The notes under the pieces: generated by a model
Databases searched by the model: none
Told to the model about the DNA's origin: nothing
The model's input: the letters and a program-made list of their open reading frames with translations, nothing else
Translations under genes and position numbers: made by a program
From: G020350405 sp964513655
GTDB lineage: Bacteria > Planctomycetota > Phycisphaerae > Sedimentisphaerales > Anaerobacaceae
DNA length: 14,769 nt
NCBI GenBank assembly: GCA_964513655.1
Contig: CAZENQ010000077.1
Span: forward strand, 1-14,769
Reading direction: 5' to 3'
Shown here: positions 1-5,955 of the stretch, piece after piece
How the letters are laid out: each line of letters opens with the position of its first letter
How positions within the stretch are numbered: the first letter of the stretch is position 1

Positions 1-79
1 GATTCGCTGATTCACCGTCAGACAAACGTATTCGGTAGGTTTTGCCGTTCTTATTGTTTCGACTTTCGATACTTGCCAT
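1..79 (-). CDS. Integrase N-terminus, partial (probable tyrosine recombinase)
   Basis: Only the first 26 codons are inside the window; the gene continues past the left edge. The visible peptide begins MASIESRNNKNGKTYRIRL, in the style of the short basic N-terminal arm domain of phage and ICE tyrosine recombinases, where a lysine/arginine-rich start leads into a beta-strand of the YRIRL type. The start codon shares one base with the stop of the Xre-like gene (TAATG), and an AGGAG ribosome site lies about 8 bases upstream. The position next to excisionase-like and Xre-like genes fits an integration module. The catalytic domain is not visible, so the call rests on the N-terminus and context. In the cell it would cut and rejoin the element's attachment sites, probably just beyond the left edge of the window. 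Confidence 0.55.
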   Translation of the reverse strand, partial: MASIESRNNKNGKTYRIRLSDGESAN

Positions 80-291
80 TATGATTTTCTCCTATGTTTT
101 TTGGGTTTCAATTCCAAATCCAGAGCTTTAATTAATTCCGATACCACTTCTGATCGAGCGTCCGTATTACAGGACAAAAAGTCGTATATCGTTTGGCGTG
201 GTATCTTGCCCTTGAGCATTTCTGATAACCGATTAGGGTTCAGATTCAACTCATTCATACGTTTTATAATTGCTTTTCTAATCATTGTCAT
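79..291 (-). CDS. Small Xre-like helix-turn-helix regulator
   Basis: This encodes a 70-aa basic protein with a lambda-repressor-like fold pattern: an N-terminal helix (RKAIIKRMNELNLNPNRLSEML), then a likely recognition helix (PRQTIYDFLS), a third helix and a lysine/arginine-rich tail. The open frame extends six codons further upstream, to 309, but those codons overlap the -10 box of a strong promoter. I therefore place the start at ATG 291, with ATG 285 as an alternative. The transcript would then be leaderless or nearly so. The stop overlaps the integrase start as TAATG, so the two are probably translated together. A job controlling integrase or excision is inferred from position. The DNA target is not known. 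Confidence 0.6.
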   Translation of the reverse strand: MTMIRKAIIKRMNELNLNPNRLSEMLKGKIPRQTIYDFLSCNTDARSEVVSELIKALDLELKPKKHRRKS

Positions 292-297
292 ATTAGC

Positions 298-325
298 ATT
301 ATACGGCATATCGGATACATGTCAA
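298..325 (-). promoter_or_regulatory. Near-consensus sigma70 promoter for the Xre-integrase pair
   Basis: On the minus strand a perfect -35 box TTGACA (320-325) and a perfect -10 box TATAAT (298-303) are separated by 16 bases. Transcription would begin close to position 291, at or next to the ATG of the Xre-like gene, which suggests a leaderless message. The promoter would let the integrase and its regulator be expressed independently of the long upstream operon. Confidence 0.7.
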
Positions 326-343
326 GCCCATAATAAAAAAAAT

Positions 344-568
344 TTATATTTTTTTCAGTTGCTCTATGAACGAGTCCAGATCAGCAATGTCAAACCGAAC
401 GGAGCGGTCAATCCTGACTACTGGGATACGTTGTAACTTTTGCAAATCCCAGAGTTTCCGCTCAGAAATGCACAAATATCCCGCAGCCTGCTTGCTGGTC
501 ATAAGCTTACTCATTGTTGCCTTATTGCCACCTTTTATGTGGTCTTCATTGATTGTTTGCCGTTCCAT
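344..568 (-). CDS. Excisionase-family helix-turn-helix protein
   Basis: This encodes a 74-aa protein with the compact winged-helix pattern of excisionase-type (HTH_17) DNA-binding domains. MTSKQAAGYLCISERKLWDL holds the two HTH helices. VVRIDRSVRFDIADLDSFIEQL holds the wing, with its arginine, and the last helix. Such proteins bend DNA at attachment sites to steer excision, or act as small regulators. The ATG at 568 shares one base with the upstream stop (TAATG). The ATG at 514 is an alternative with AAGG five bases before it; it would give a 56-aa protein starting just before the domain, as is usual in the family. Position beside the Xre-like gene and integrase supports a recombination-directionality role, but some homologues only regulate transcription. 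Confidence 0.78.
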   Translation of the reverse strand: MERQTINEDHIKGGNKATMSKLMTSKQAAGYLCISERKLWDLQKLQRIPVVRIDRSVRFDIADLDSFIEQLKKI

Positions 569-780
569 TATTTTAATCTTTCTATCCTAACTATTATTTC
601 ACTTAAAGCCTGTTTGTCAGCATCTTCTCTGCTCAGTCCGCCGTCATATTCGAGAATAGCCGCCCGTTCCTCAAACTCTATCCGCCAGTCCATAGGTAAA
701 TCATCAATGTCAGTCAAGGCCGGACTGTCTAAACTCTTTCCAGCCCGTAAAGCTCTCAGGCGGTCAAGGGCAGAAATCAT
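568..780 (-). CDS. Small conserved-type protein downstream of the primase
   Basis: This 70-aa protein begins MISALDRLRALRAG. A central acidic stretch (TDIDDLPMDWRIEFEERAAILEYDGG) is followed by LSREDADKQALSEIIVRIE. The ending resembles the short segment (acidic, DGGLSRxxAxxxA, then a helix) often found in small proteins encoded after DUF3987 primases in integrated elements. That comparison is from memory and the role is unknown. The open frame extends to 810, but the start is set at 780 because that ATG overlaps the primase stop as ATGA and has AAGG upstream. The stop overlaps the excisionase start as TAATG, so it sits in a translationally coupled chain. No catalytic motif, signal peptide or membrane segment is seen. 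Confidence 0.6.
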   Translation of the reverse strand: MISALDRLRALRAGKSLDSPALTDIDDLPMDWRIEFEERAAILEYDGGLSREDADKQALSEIIVRIERLK

Positions 781-2924
781 AACGTTACCTTCTGCGCAAA
801 TTGCGCACAATACGCAGAATTCAAATCAGCACCGCAATTTTGCGCATTCTGCGTATTGTGCGCGAGCCATAAGGGATTTATTTTGTATTTTTGGCTGGGT
901 TTTCGACCCGGCCCCTTGTGCTCCTGCAAAACTTCTCTGATGTAGCCATGATTGATAAGTATCTCCAAAGGCTTATCAAGTTCATTGACTTTCTGGATAC
1001 TGCCACGAAGGGAATTAAACGCCTCACGTCTGGTAAACTCTTGTATTTGTTCAGAGGATACCCAGTCAAGTATTCTCCGTGCCGAATCAATAGCTGGGTC
1101 TGCTCCCATTTCAAAAAATGCAGCCTTTGCATGTGGTATCAGGTATTCACCGATTGCGATTGCTCCCAGTATCGTTTCAGCATCTATCTGAGCCTTTGCC
1201 GGATTGCCCGAAGTGGCATAAATCAAACTGTGAAAAATACCGGCAATACGACATACAGCACCAACAAGTTTACCTGCCCAGTCTCCCATTGCTGCAAAAT
1301 CTCCACCAGGGCCAAGATGTTTCTCAACCTGCATTGCAAATCTATCAATTTCTTGCAGAGCATCACTGCCAACAGTTATTATATGAGGACACGGGTTACC
1401 ATCGGTATCAATGTTAGGCTCAAGCCTAAGTGCATTAAGAATCTTGTCTTGATATGCAGTCGCTATTTTGGAATCAACCGGACAGGGATTGATTTTTCTA
1501 TGGCCTAAAAGCGATTGAGGCAATGAATAAAGAAACCGCCCCAGCAACCCACGTCCACGAAAGCCTTTTTTAAGCGTAAGCCCTCTTAATACTTCAGGCT
1601 GGACAGCAACGCCAATACTAAGAGCGGGCTTGTGTGTGTATCTTGGCGTAAAGTCCTGATTAGCTCGGTTTACCCGAATATCATCACCTGCATGTCCCTT
1701 TAGGTAAACTCCAAGATTTGGAGCGCCGCTACTGCTATAACGACCGGCCATAAGGTCAAATACATCGCCTTCGGGACTCAACAACGCGAATCGACCAGCG
1801 TTATCGTTTAGCAATAACGCTACGCTCTCAGGTGTTGCATCATCGCCGATATACTGTGGGCTTGTCAGGACTTCCAGTTTGCTCAATTCTTCTAAGAATT
1901 CACTTGTTTGCTTTTTGTAGCTTTCTCTGCCCTCTGTTTTCTTTGCTTTGGCAGCCTGCTTTCGGGCATGTTTCAAAGATTCTTCAAGGATAATTCGCTG
2001 ATTACGATTCTGTTCTATCATCGGTGCTAACCGCTCGGCTTCCAGTCTCTCAAAATGTGCAAGCGGTTCTGTTACTACACTGAAAACACCGCTTTTACGG
2101 TTCGCCGGTGGCAGGGCAACAACCGTAAACAGATTAACAGGCTCCCAATGGTCTGCCCGAATGTGAACAACGACCCGTTTCGCCAGCGAAGCACCACTAA
2201 CAGACAAAACGAGCATCGCCGGTAGATCAACCGGAACCTGATATGATTCTGCTACTGCTTCGCAAAATGCGCACAATACGCACAATTGCCTCGGGAACGC
2301 TTCAAGAGGAAATATTGGCAGGTTAAAATGTCCAAGTGGTGCCGGTAATTCCCATTCGCTTTCAGACTCAGGCAGTTTGGTCGTTTCTATCAATTTCAGC
2401 AGCTTGCTTTTATCCCCGCCGTTGTCCAGCCAATCAGAAACATCTCCCTTTTCCGGCAGTCCAGGCAGCTCAATTATCCTTGCCTTGACTCCTACACCGG
2501 CAAGGCTTCCAGTCACTTCTCTGGAGTGCTTTCTGCCGGCATCATCGTTGTCGGGTATGATAGCTACCCTGGAGCGGTCATTCAGAAATTCACTGTACTT
2601 ATCGTCCCACTTACCAGCACCCATCGGACAGGTTGTCGCTGTCAGACCTTCATCGTAAAGCCTGTCAACGTCCTTTTCGCCCTCTACAATGAAAACCCAA
2701 TCGTCTGGTCTTGCTTGTAGCAGTTCCGGTAATCGATATAAAACCCGCCTGACCCCTTCAAGATTCCATATCCAGCCATTACCATCCGGACGCCGCTGTT
2801 TGAACTCTTTAGGCTCTTCTCGAACCGCCTGATAGAGTAACTCCCCAGATTCATCCATGTAATCGTAGGTCGCTACAATTCTCTTTTCAACATCCACCGG
2901 TCGCATCTTCTCTTTACCTGGCAT
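777..2924 (-). CDS. TOPRIM-DUF3987 replication protein (primase-like)
   Basis: From the chosen start this is a 715-aa protein. Residues about 77-165 form a TOPRIM domain with the catalytic pattern EGEKD (glutamate 81) and the metal-binding DNDDAG (aspartates 125 and 127), followed by KGDVSDWL. This is the arrangement in DnaG-type and phage or plasmid primases. Residues about 200-660 match the style of DUF3987, common in replication proteins of integrative elements and satellites. No N-terminal CHC2 zinc ribbon is seen. An open frame runs on to 3044, but ATG 2924 has a strong ribosome site (AGGGGG, six bases away) and overlaps the upstream gene by only 11 bases. It probably drives replication of the excised element. 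Cysteine-rich pieces at residues 214-221 and in the last 27 residues coincide with a DNA repeat conserved across different frames. Confidence 0.88.
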   Translation of the reverse strand: MPGKEKMRPVDVEKRIVATYDYMDESGELLYQAVREEPKEFKQRRPDGNGWIWNLEGVRRVLYRLPELLQARPDDWVFIVEGEKDVDRLYDEGLTATTCPMGAGKWDDKYSEFLNDRSRVAIIPDNDDAGRKHSREVTGSLAGVGVKARIIELPGLPEKGDVSDWLDNGGDKSKLLKLIETTKLPESESEWELPAPLGHFNLPIFPLEAFPRQLCVLCAFCEAVAESYQVPVDLPAMLVLSVSGASLAKRVVVHIRADHWEPVNLFTVVALPPANRKSGVFSVVTEPLAHFERLEAERLAPMIEQNRNQRIILEESLKHARKQAAKAKKTEGRESYKKQTSEFLEELSKLEVLTSPQYIGDDATPESVALLLNDNAGRFALLSPEGDVFDLMAGRYSSSGAPNLGVYLKGHAGDDIRVNRANQDFTPRYTHKPALSIGVAVQPEVLRGLTLKKGFRGRGLLGRFLYSLPQSLLGHRKINPCPVDSKIATAYQDKILNALRLEPNIDTDGNPCPHIITVGSDALQEIDRFAMQVEKHLGPGGDFAAMGDWAGKLVGAVCRIAGIFHSLIYATSGNPAKAQIDAETILGAIAIGEYLIPHAKAAFFEMGADPAIDSARRILDWVSSEQIQEFTRREAFNSLRGSIQKVNELDKPLEILINHGYIREVLQEHKGPGRKPSQKYKINPLWLAHNTQNAQNCGADLNSAYCAQFAQKVTL
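795..863. repeat. 18-base perfect inverted repeat at the 3' end of the primase gene
   Basis: The arms 803-820 (GCGCACAATACGCAGAAT) and 846-863 are perfect reverse complements separated by 25 bases. Just beside the left arm is a smaller palindrome, TGCGCAAATTGCGCA (793-807). In the message this would fold into a strong hairpin ending about 20 bases before the primase stop. The left part (795-821) also matches 2261-2287 at 25 of 27 bases. Confidence 0.85.
2261..2287. repeat. Second copy of the 27-base repeat inside the primase gene
   Basis: This stretch matches 795-821 at 25 of 27 bases, with a shared core TGCGCACAATACGCA at 2268-2282 and 802-816. The copies are 1466 bases apart, which is not a multiple of three, so they are read in different frames. 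Here the minus strand encodes LCVLCAFCEA; at the other copy it encodes NSAYCAQFAQ. Confidence 0.8.
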
Positions 2925-3255
2925 AATTATCCCCCTGGCTTGACTTTTTCGATTCTGCACTGAAACTAAGCCCCTCAGAGGTGTTTTTAGAGCGGCATTT
3001 CGGCTTATCACGGTAAGGACGATACGGCCAAAGTGCGCATTCAAGCGAAGTGCACAACCTTACCTCTTCCCGCTGATACATTACACACTGAACACAAAAG
3101 CTGTTGACCGCCGCTCTCAGGCTCTTGCCAGTAACCGCCTTGTCGTAAGTAGCGCGGTAAATCCTCGGCATGTCGGCCCTGCGCTCTGCTATCTTCTGTT
3201 TGCGCTCAGGGCTTGACAGTGTGGAGTGACCTTGGTTATAATGTATTTGTGGCAT
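2914..3255 (-). CDS. Small four-cysteine (probable zinc-binding) protein
   Basis: This 113-aa protein has cysteines at residues 54, 57, 68 and 73 in a CxxC ... CxxxxC pattern, followed by ALWPYRPYR. This resembles a recurring small phage and mobile-element protein with a C..C...EVRxC....CxLWPYR signature. Its function is not established to my knowledge; four-cysteine zinc binding is inferred from spacing. The start at 3255 is well supported by AGGAGGGGGG immediately upstream. The gene overlaps the primase start by 11 bases, so the two are probably translated together. The N-terminal 45 residues and the C-terminal 30 are basic, which would suit nucleic-acid contact. It may assist replication or primase loading, judging only from its place. 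Confidence 0.72.
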   Translation of the reverse strand: MPQIHYNQGHSTLSSPERKQKIAERRADMPRIYRATYDKAVTGKSLRAAVNSFCVQCVMYQREEVRLCTSLECALWPYRPYRDKPKCRSKNTSEGLSFSAESKKSSQGDNYAR

Positions 3256-3616
3256 TTTTCCCCCCTCCTATGGCCAGTCGTATCCCTCTGCAATTAAGCG
3301 GCTGGCCGTTTTTCTTGCCGTTCCTTGGTTTTTCTCTTGACGGAGCCGGACACTTGCGCTTGAAATGGCGTTGATTCGATTGTCCCTTAAAACGCTGGCT
3401 ACCTCCTTCGGGTGTGGGCAGGTAGCCGCTTGAAGAGAGCCATCGTCTCCCCGGCGGTGGCTTTCCCCTTTTCTCGTTCTTGCCTATTGACTGGTAGAGG
3501 TATCTGTTGCTATAATGGCGTTGGAGTATTCTTCCACAACTTACTACTCCAAGGGCGCCCAACGCACCGCTAATGCTTCCGGCGCCCTTCTTTCTTTCTT
3601 TCTTTCTGTTACTCAT
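3236..3616 (-). CDS. 126-aa open frame coupled to the AlpA-like gene, doubtful downstream half
   Basis: The ATG overlaps the stop of the AlpA-like gene as ATGA and is preceded by AAGGAAGGGGG, so translation probably starts here. The beginning, MSNRKKERKK, is encoded over a GAAA tetranucleotide repeat. I do not recognise the protein. From about residue 48 on, it is unusually rich in G, P, K, R and S, and looks like the wrong frame of another coding sequence: the +1 frame is open for 71 codons across the same stretch and looks much more protein-like. The end overlaps the start of the four-cysteine gene by 20 bases. The best reading is that the first half is the start of a gene whose second half lies in the +1 frame. 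Confidence 0.35.
   Translation of the reverse strand: MSNRKKERKKGAGSISGALGALGVVSCGRILQRHYSNRYLYQSIGKNEKRGKPPPGRRWLSSSGYLPTPEGGSQRFKGQSNQRHFKRKCPAPSREKPRNGKKNGQPLNCRGIRLAIGGGKNATNTL
3397..3427. other. Perfect 8-base-pair hairpin within the doubtful ORF
   Basis: GGCTACCT (3397-3404) and AGGTAGCC (3420-3427) are perfect reverse complements around a 15-base loop. It lies inside the open +1 frame and just downstream, in the direction of transcription, of the place where a frameshift would be needed. Confidence 0.5.
3438..3462. other. 8-pair stem with one wobble, close to the possible shift site
   Basis: AGCCATCG (3438-3445) pairs with CGGTGGCT (3455-3462), with seven Watson-Crick pairs and one mismatch or wobble depending on the strand. 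In the message it lies directly after the AAAAGGGGAAAG tract. Together with the hairpin at 3397-3427 it could form a structured region, but no known RNA family was recognised. Confidence 0.35.
3588..3607. repeat. CTTT/GAAA tetranucleotide repeat near a start codon
   Basis: The plus strand reads TTCTTTCTTTCTTTCTTTCT, about five units of four bases. It begins nine bases after the ATG at 3616 in the direction of translation. Slipped-strand gain or loss of one unit would change the reading frame of the downstream ORF. Confidence 0.75.
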
Positions 3617-3843
3617 TTCTTCGCCCCCTTCCTTGCCTCAAACACCTGCATATCGCAGTTGCAGTCCAAGAACAGGCTGATGTCAGATAGCTTCCACCTG
3701 ATTGAGCTGCCAACAGATACGGGCTTCGGCAGGGCCTGCGATGACCTATAACGCCATACGCTCCTGACGGAAGTTGAGAGCATCTTTGCCAGCGCCTTTG
3801 CACTGAGTAGTTGGGGGTTTTGATTTGATTCTTGATTACTCAT
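3613..3843 (-). CDS. AlpA/excisionase-like helix-turn-helix protein
   Basis: This 76-aa protein carries the typical AlpA-type layout: LLSAKALAKMLSTSVRSVWR provides the HTH, then ALPKPVSVGSSIRWKLSDIS provides the wing and last helix. A short basic tail with EARKGAKK follows. Members of this family act as small transcription regulators or excision factors in prophages and integrated elements. The start at 3843 has AAGGAG upstream with good spacing and overlaps the stop of the MerR-type gene as ATGA. Its own stop overlaps the next start as ATGA. Being second in the operon that leads to the primase and integrase, it is likely a regulator of the element. It is a separate gene from the excisionase-like protein at 344-568, so the element has two such HTH proteins. 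Confidence 0.82.
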   Translation of the reverse strand: MSNQESNQNPQLLSAKALAKMLSTSVRSVWRYRSSQALPKPVSVGSSIRWKLSDISLFLDCNCDMQVFEARKGAKK

Positions 3844-4037
3844 TTTGAACTCCTTATCTGAATACCATACAATCCCTGCTTAATTGCCTTGATTTGCTCT
3901 TCACTGAATAACCGAATAATGCCGACCCTTGAAGCAGGCTTGAGCCGGTATTTTCGAATGATGTAAGTTACCCGCTGAGGCGGTTCGCCGAGCTGGTCAG
4001 CTATCTGGCTTGCCGTGTAGAGATTCGTATCTGCCAT
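3840..4037 (-). CDS. Small MerR-type helix-turn-helix protein
   Basis: This 65-aa protein is made almost entirely of one winged-helix domain. LYTASQIADQLGEPPQRVTY gives the two HTH helices, IIRKYRLKPASRVGIIRLFS gives the wing, and EEQIKAIKQGL gives the closing helix. The shape fits MerR or excisionase-like regulators without an effector domain. An AGGAG ribosome site lies seven bases before the ATG. It is the first gene of the element-core operon, and the stop overlaps the next start as ATGA. The 187 bases upstream (4038-4224) are AT-rich. I see no convincing -35/-10 pair there, although a promoter would be expected if the core operon is independent of the cargo operon. Confidence 0.75.
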   Translation of the reverse strand: MADTNLYTASQIADQLGEPPQRVTYIIRKYRLKPASRVGIIRLFSEEQIKAIKQGLYGIQIRSSK

Positions 4038-4224
4038 TTCTAACTCCTGTATTAGAAAAACTATTCTCTCTTTACCCTAAGAGGCATAAACAACCACATG
4101 AGCAACCGCTTAAAATCAGAAGGTGATATAAACCTCTGAAGTGAGAGGAGTTAGGAAATTTCAAGAAAATGTTTAAAAGTTGAATTAGGGGTTGATACTC
4201 AAATGCTCTGACCGTAGGAGGTAA

Positions 4225-5955
4225 TCAGATAAGTGGTTGGCCCCGTTTATCGGTAGGAATTTTTTGTGCTTTGCCGTGGTCTATAGAACGCGCCTGTTTA
4301 GCTTTTACCTTCGCCTCTGCTTGCCCAAGAAGCTTATATACGTTCTGCGCGGTACACCGCATCTCAATGGCGGCTTGTTGAGGTGTCTTCCCCCCGACAT
4401 GAACCAGTGTATACGCCTCTTGTTGTCTTGGTGTCAATTCAGACGAAACTCTGCGCTTCATCTTTCCCGATTTTTCCCTGGCCTTCCCAGTTTTACCCAC
4501 TTTGAGCAGTTTTTGTATATCTCGGTGTTCACATCTCGCAACCATACTTATCAAACAGTTGTCCGGGAGCATACCTTTCCGTACCAACGATATGCTTTGC
4601 TTAAGCTTGGCGTCCATGACCCCGCTAACTTGGCATGCATGACGACGATGAAGGTCAAATAGGCCCTGTAGGGCGACTTCGCAAGTTTGCCCGGTCATAT
4701 ACCTCGCAGCTTGATGCACATCGGACGAAAATTTCTGGACAAAACCATCAATCGTCATGGTCTCAAGCTTGCTGGCAAAACCAACAAAACCAGCTGCCAT
4801 TGCTCTATCGTATACACTACCTAACTTATCTGTGAAGATGTTGAGGGCATAAAGCCACTCGGGGTCATACTCTTTGCATTCGCTCGCCAGGGTCGCAAAA
4901 CGCCTATCTATACACTGTGAACAGGTCCCACAATGGTTCTGCGGGCTTCGGTAGACCGATTTCGCACAGCTTCTTGTTTCACGAATCTGTGGCTCGTGAT
5001 GTAGTTCTTTGAGGCGGAGACAGACTTCTGTTTTTGTCTTAAGAAAGTATGGGTTTTCTAAATGGAAATCAGAGTTTGTCACTTCCGAGATAAGACTTGA
5101 TAGCAATTGCAAAAACTTAGGATGTGTCACCCGTGTCGAACGGGCTTGAAGCGTCTGGCCGTCAAAAGGAAGCTTGCAACTGACAATACCGTTCTCATAC
5201 AACTTAACTCGGTTTAGACCAAACATTTTCGCCACAATCGTCCCTAACGCAGCGTACAGAAATGAACGGCTTCGTTGACTCGTGTCTTTTGTTAGTCGTC
5301 TGTCCTTGTTGATTGTCACAGGTACGTGGAGTGGTTTAAGGCCAGCAGTACATAGACTTACAACGTATTCGTGTAGCTTTTTCTGAAGACCAGTCATTTT
5401 TCGGTTGGACTGATGGCTTACGAGAACAGGGTGCTTGTTACCGCCCACCACTTCGTCTATGGCCCCTGTGAATGAATCCACACCGCCCGAAAACAATACT
5501 ACTTCATCATAATCATATTGAGGCTCACCAACTGTGCTATAAGTTAGAAACTCCGAAAATTCACCTAAGGGTTGCCGAGTAAAACAAAACTGACAAACGT
5601 CCCCCGAAGCAAATGATAACGCCTCTGCCAAAAGTCCGCTGACCTCCGGGTCAGACCAGACTTCGTACTCTCTAACAGGTATCGCAAAATGAAGACAGCG
5701 AACCCATTTCTCACCGTACTCAAATTGCCTCGTCCCACCTCGCGATACTACCTGGTCGGCAACATAAACGTAGGTTGCAATCTCCAAAAGGTCGCGCATT
5801 ACGGTGGGGAGGTCCTGCACCATCTTCTCTGTTATAGCATCGACATCAAGGCTTATTTTTCCTCTACCTTTGCCCACTTCAAGCTTGTGGACTATTGCAT
5901 CCTCAGGCCCGACTTCTTGGGCTCCGCCGCAAAGGATAAGATGTGGTTTAGGCAT
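4225..5955 (-). CDS. QueC/QatC-like PP-loop ATPase with C-terminal HTH
   Basis: From the chosen start this is a 576-aa protein. Residues 152-161 contain the PP-loop VVLFSGGVDS, the ATP-pyrophosphatase signature that activates a carboxylate or similar group by adenylation. ENG at 254-256, RSTRVTHP near 272-279 and NPYFLKTKTEV near 301-311 follow as in QueC relatives. A zinc site of four cysteines (330, 342, 345, 348; C-x11-C-x2-C-x2-C) ends in IDRR. QueC proper is about 220 residues and makes preQ0; this length and pattern are closer to the QueC-like proteins of the Qat and type IV CBASS defence loci. Residues about 508-550 (LTPRQQEAYTLVH ... QNVYKLL) look like a sigma-region-4 or LuxR-type HTH. 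Start 5955 has GGAGGAG upstream and overlaps the previous gene by eight bases; the frame is open to 5982. It is the last gene of the cargo operon. Confidence 0.85.
   Translation of the reverse strand: MPKPHLILCGGAQEVGPEDAIVHKLEVGKGRGKISLDVDAITEKMVQDLPTVMRDLLEIATYVYVADQVVSRGGTRQFEYGEKWVRCLHFAIPVREYEVWSDPEVSGLLAEALSFASGDVCQFCFTRQPLGEFSEFLTYSTVGEPQYDYDEVVLFSGGVDSFTGAIDEVVGGNKHPVLVSHQSNRKMTGLQKKLHEYVVSLCTAGLKPLHVPVTINKDRRLTKDTSQRSRSFLYAALGTIVAKMFGLNRVKLYENGIVSCKLPFDGQTLQARSTRVTHPKFLQLLSSLISEVTNSDFHLENPYFLKTKTEVCLRLKELHHEPQIRETRSCAKSVYRSPQNHCGTCSQCIDRRFATLASECKEYDPEWLYALNIFTDKLGSVYDRAMAAGFVGFASKLETMTIDGFVQKFSSDVHQAARYMTGQTCEVALQGLFDLHRRHACQVSGVMDAKLKQSISLVRKGMLPDNCLISMVARCEHRDIQKLLKVGKTGKAREKSGKMKRRVSSELTPRQQEAYTLVHVGGKTPQQAAIEMRCTAQNVYKLLGQAEAKVKAKQARSIDHGKAQKIPTDKRGQPLI

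Larger units (their letters stand above)
3268..3483 (-). pseudogene. Protein-like +1 frame without its own start (frameshifted 3' half)
   Basis: This minus-strand frame is open for 71 codons between a TAG at 3484-3486 and a TAG at 3268-3270. It reads ...DDGSLQAATCPHPKEVASV, then LRDNRINAISSASVRLRQ, and ends TASRLIAEGYDWP, a balanced helix-like composition. It contains no ATG, GTG or TTG, so it cannot start by itself. Its stop codon overlaps the AGGAGG ribosome site of the four-cysteine gene, the tight spacing expected of a real upstream gene. A single +1 shift, for example near AAAAGGGGAAAG (about 3462-3473), would join it to the frame that starts at 3616. This could be a decayed gene, a sequencing indel or programmed frameshifting. 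Confidence 0.45.

Noticed and set aside
891..1508. Plus-strand open frame of 205 codons
   Set aside because: It lies wholly inside the TOPRIM-DUF3987 gene on the opposite strand, has no domain-like composition and no ribosome site; it is a shadow frame.
3272..3313. Plus-strand intrinsic terminator: nine-pair stem (3272-3280 with 3299-3307) followed by GTTTTT
   Set aside because: No plus-strand gene leads into it, the loop is 18 bases, and in the minus-strand message the T-run is on the wrong side.
4038..4224. Promoter for the element-core operon
   Set aside because: The gap is AT-rich, but no -35/-10 pair with acceptable spacing was found, so I did not call one.
4225..5955. Housekeeping queuosine biosynthesis gene queC
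   Set aside because: The protein is more than twice the usual length, has an extra N-terminal region and a C-terminal HTH, and no queD, queE or queF lies nearby.
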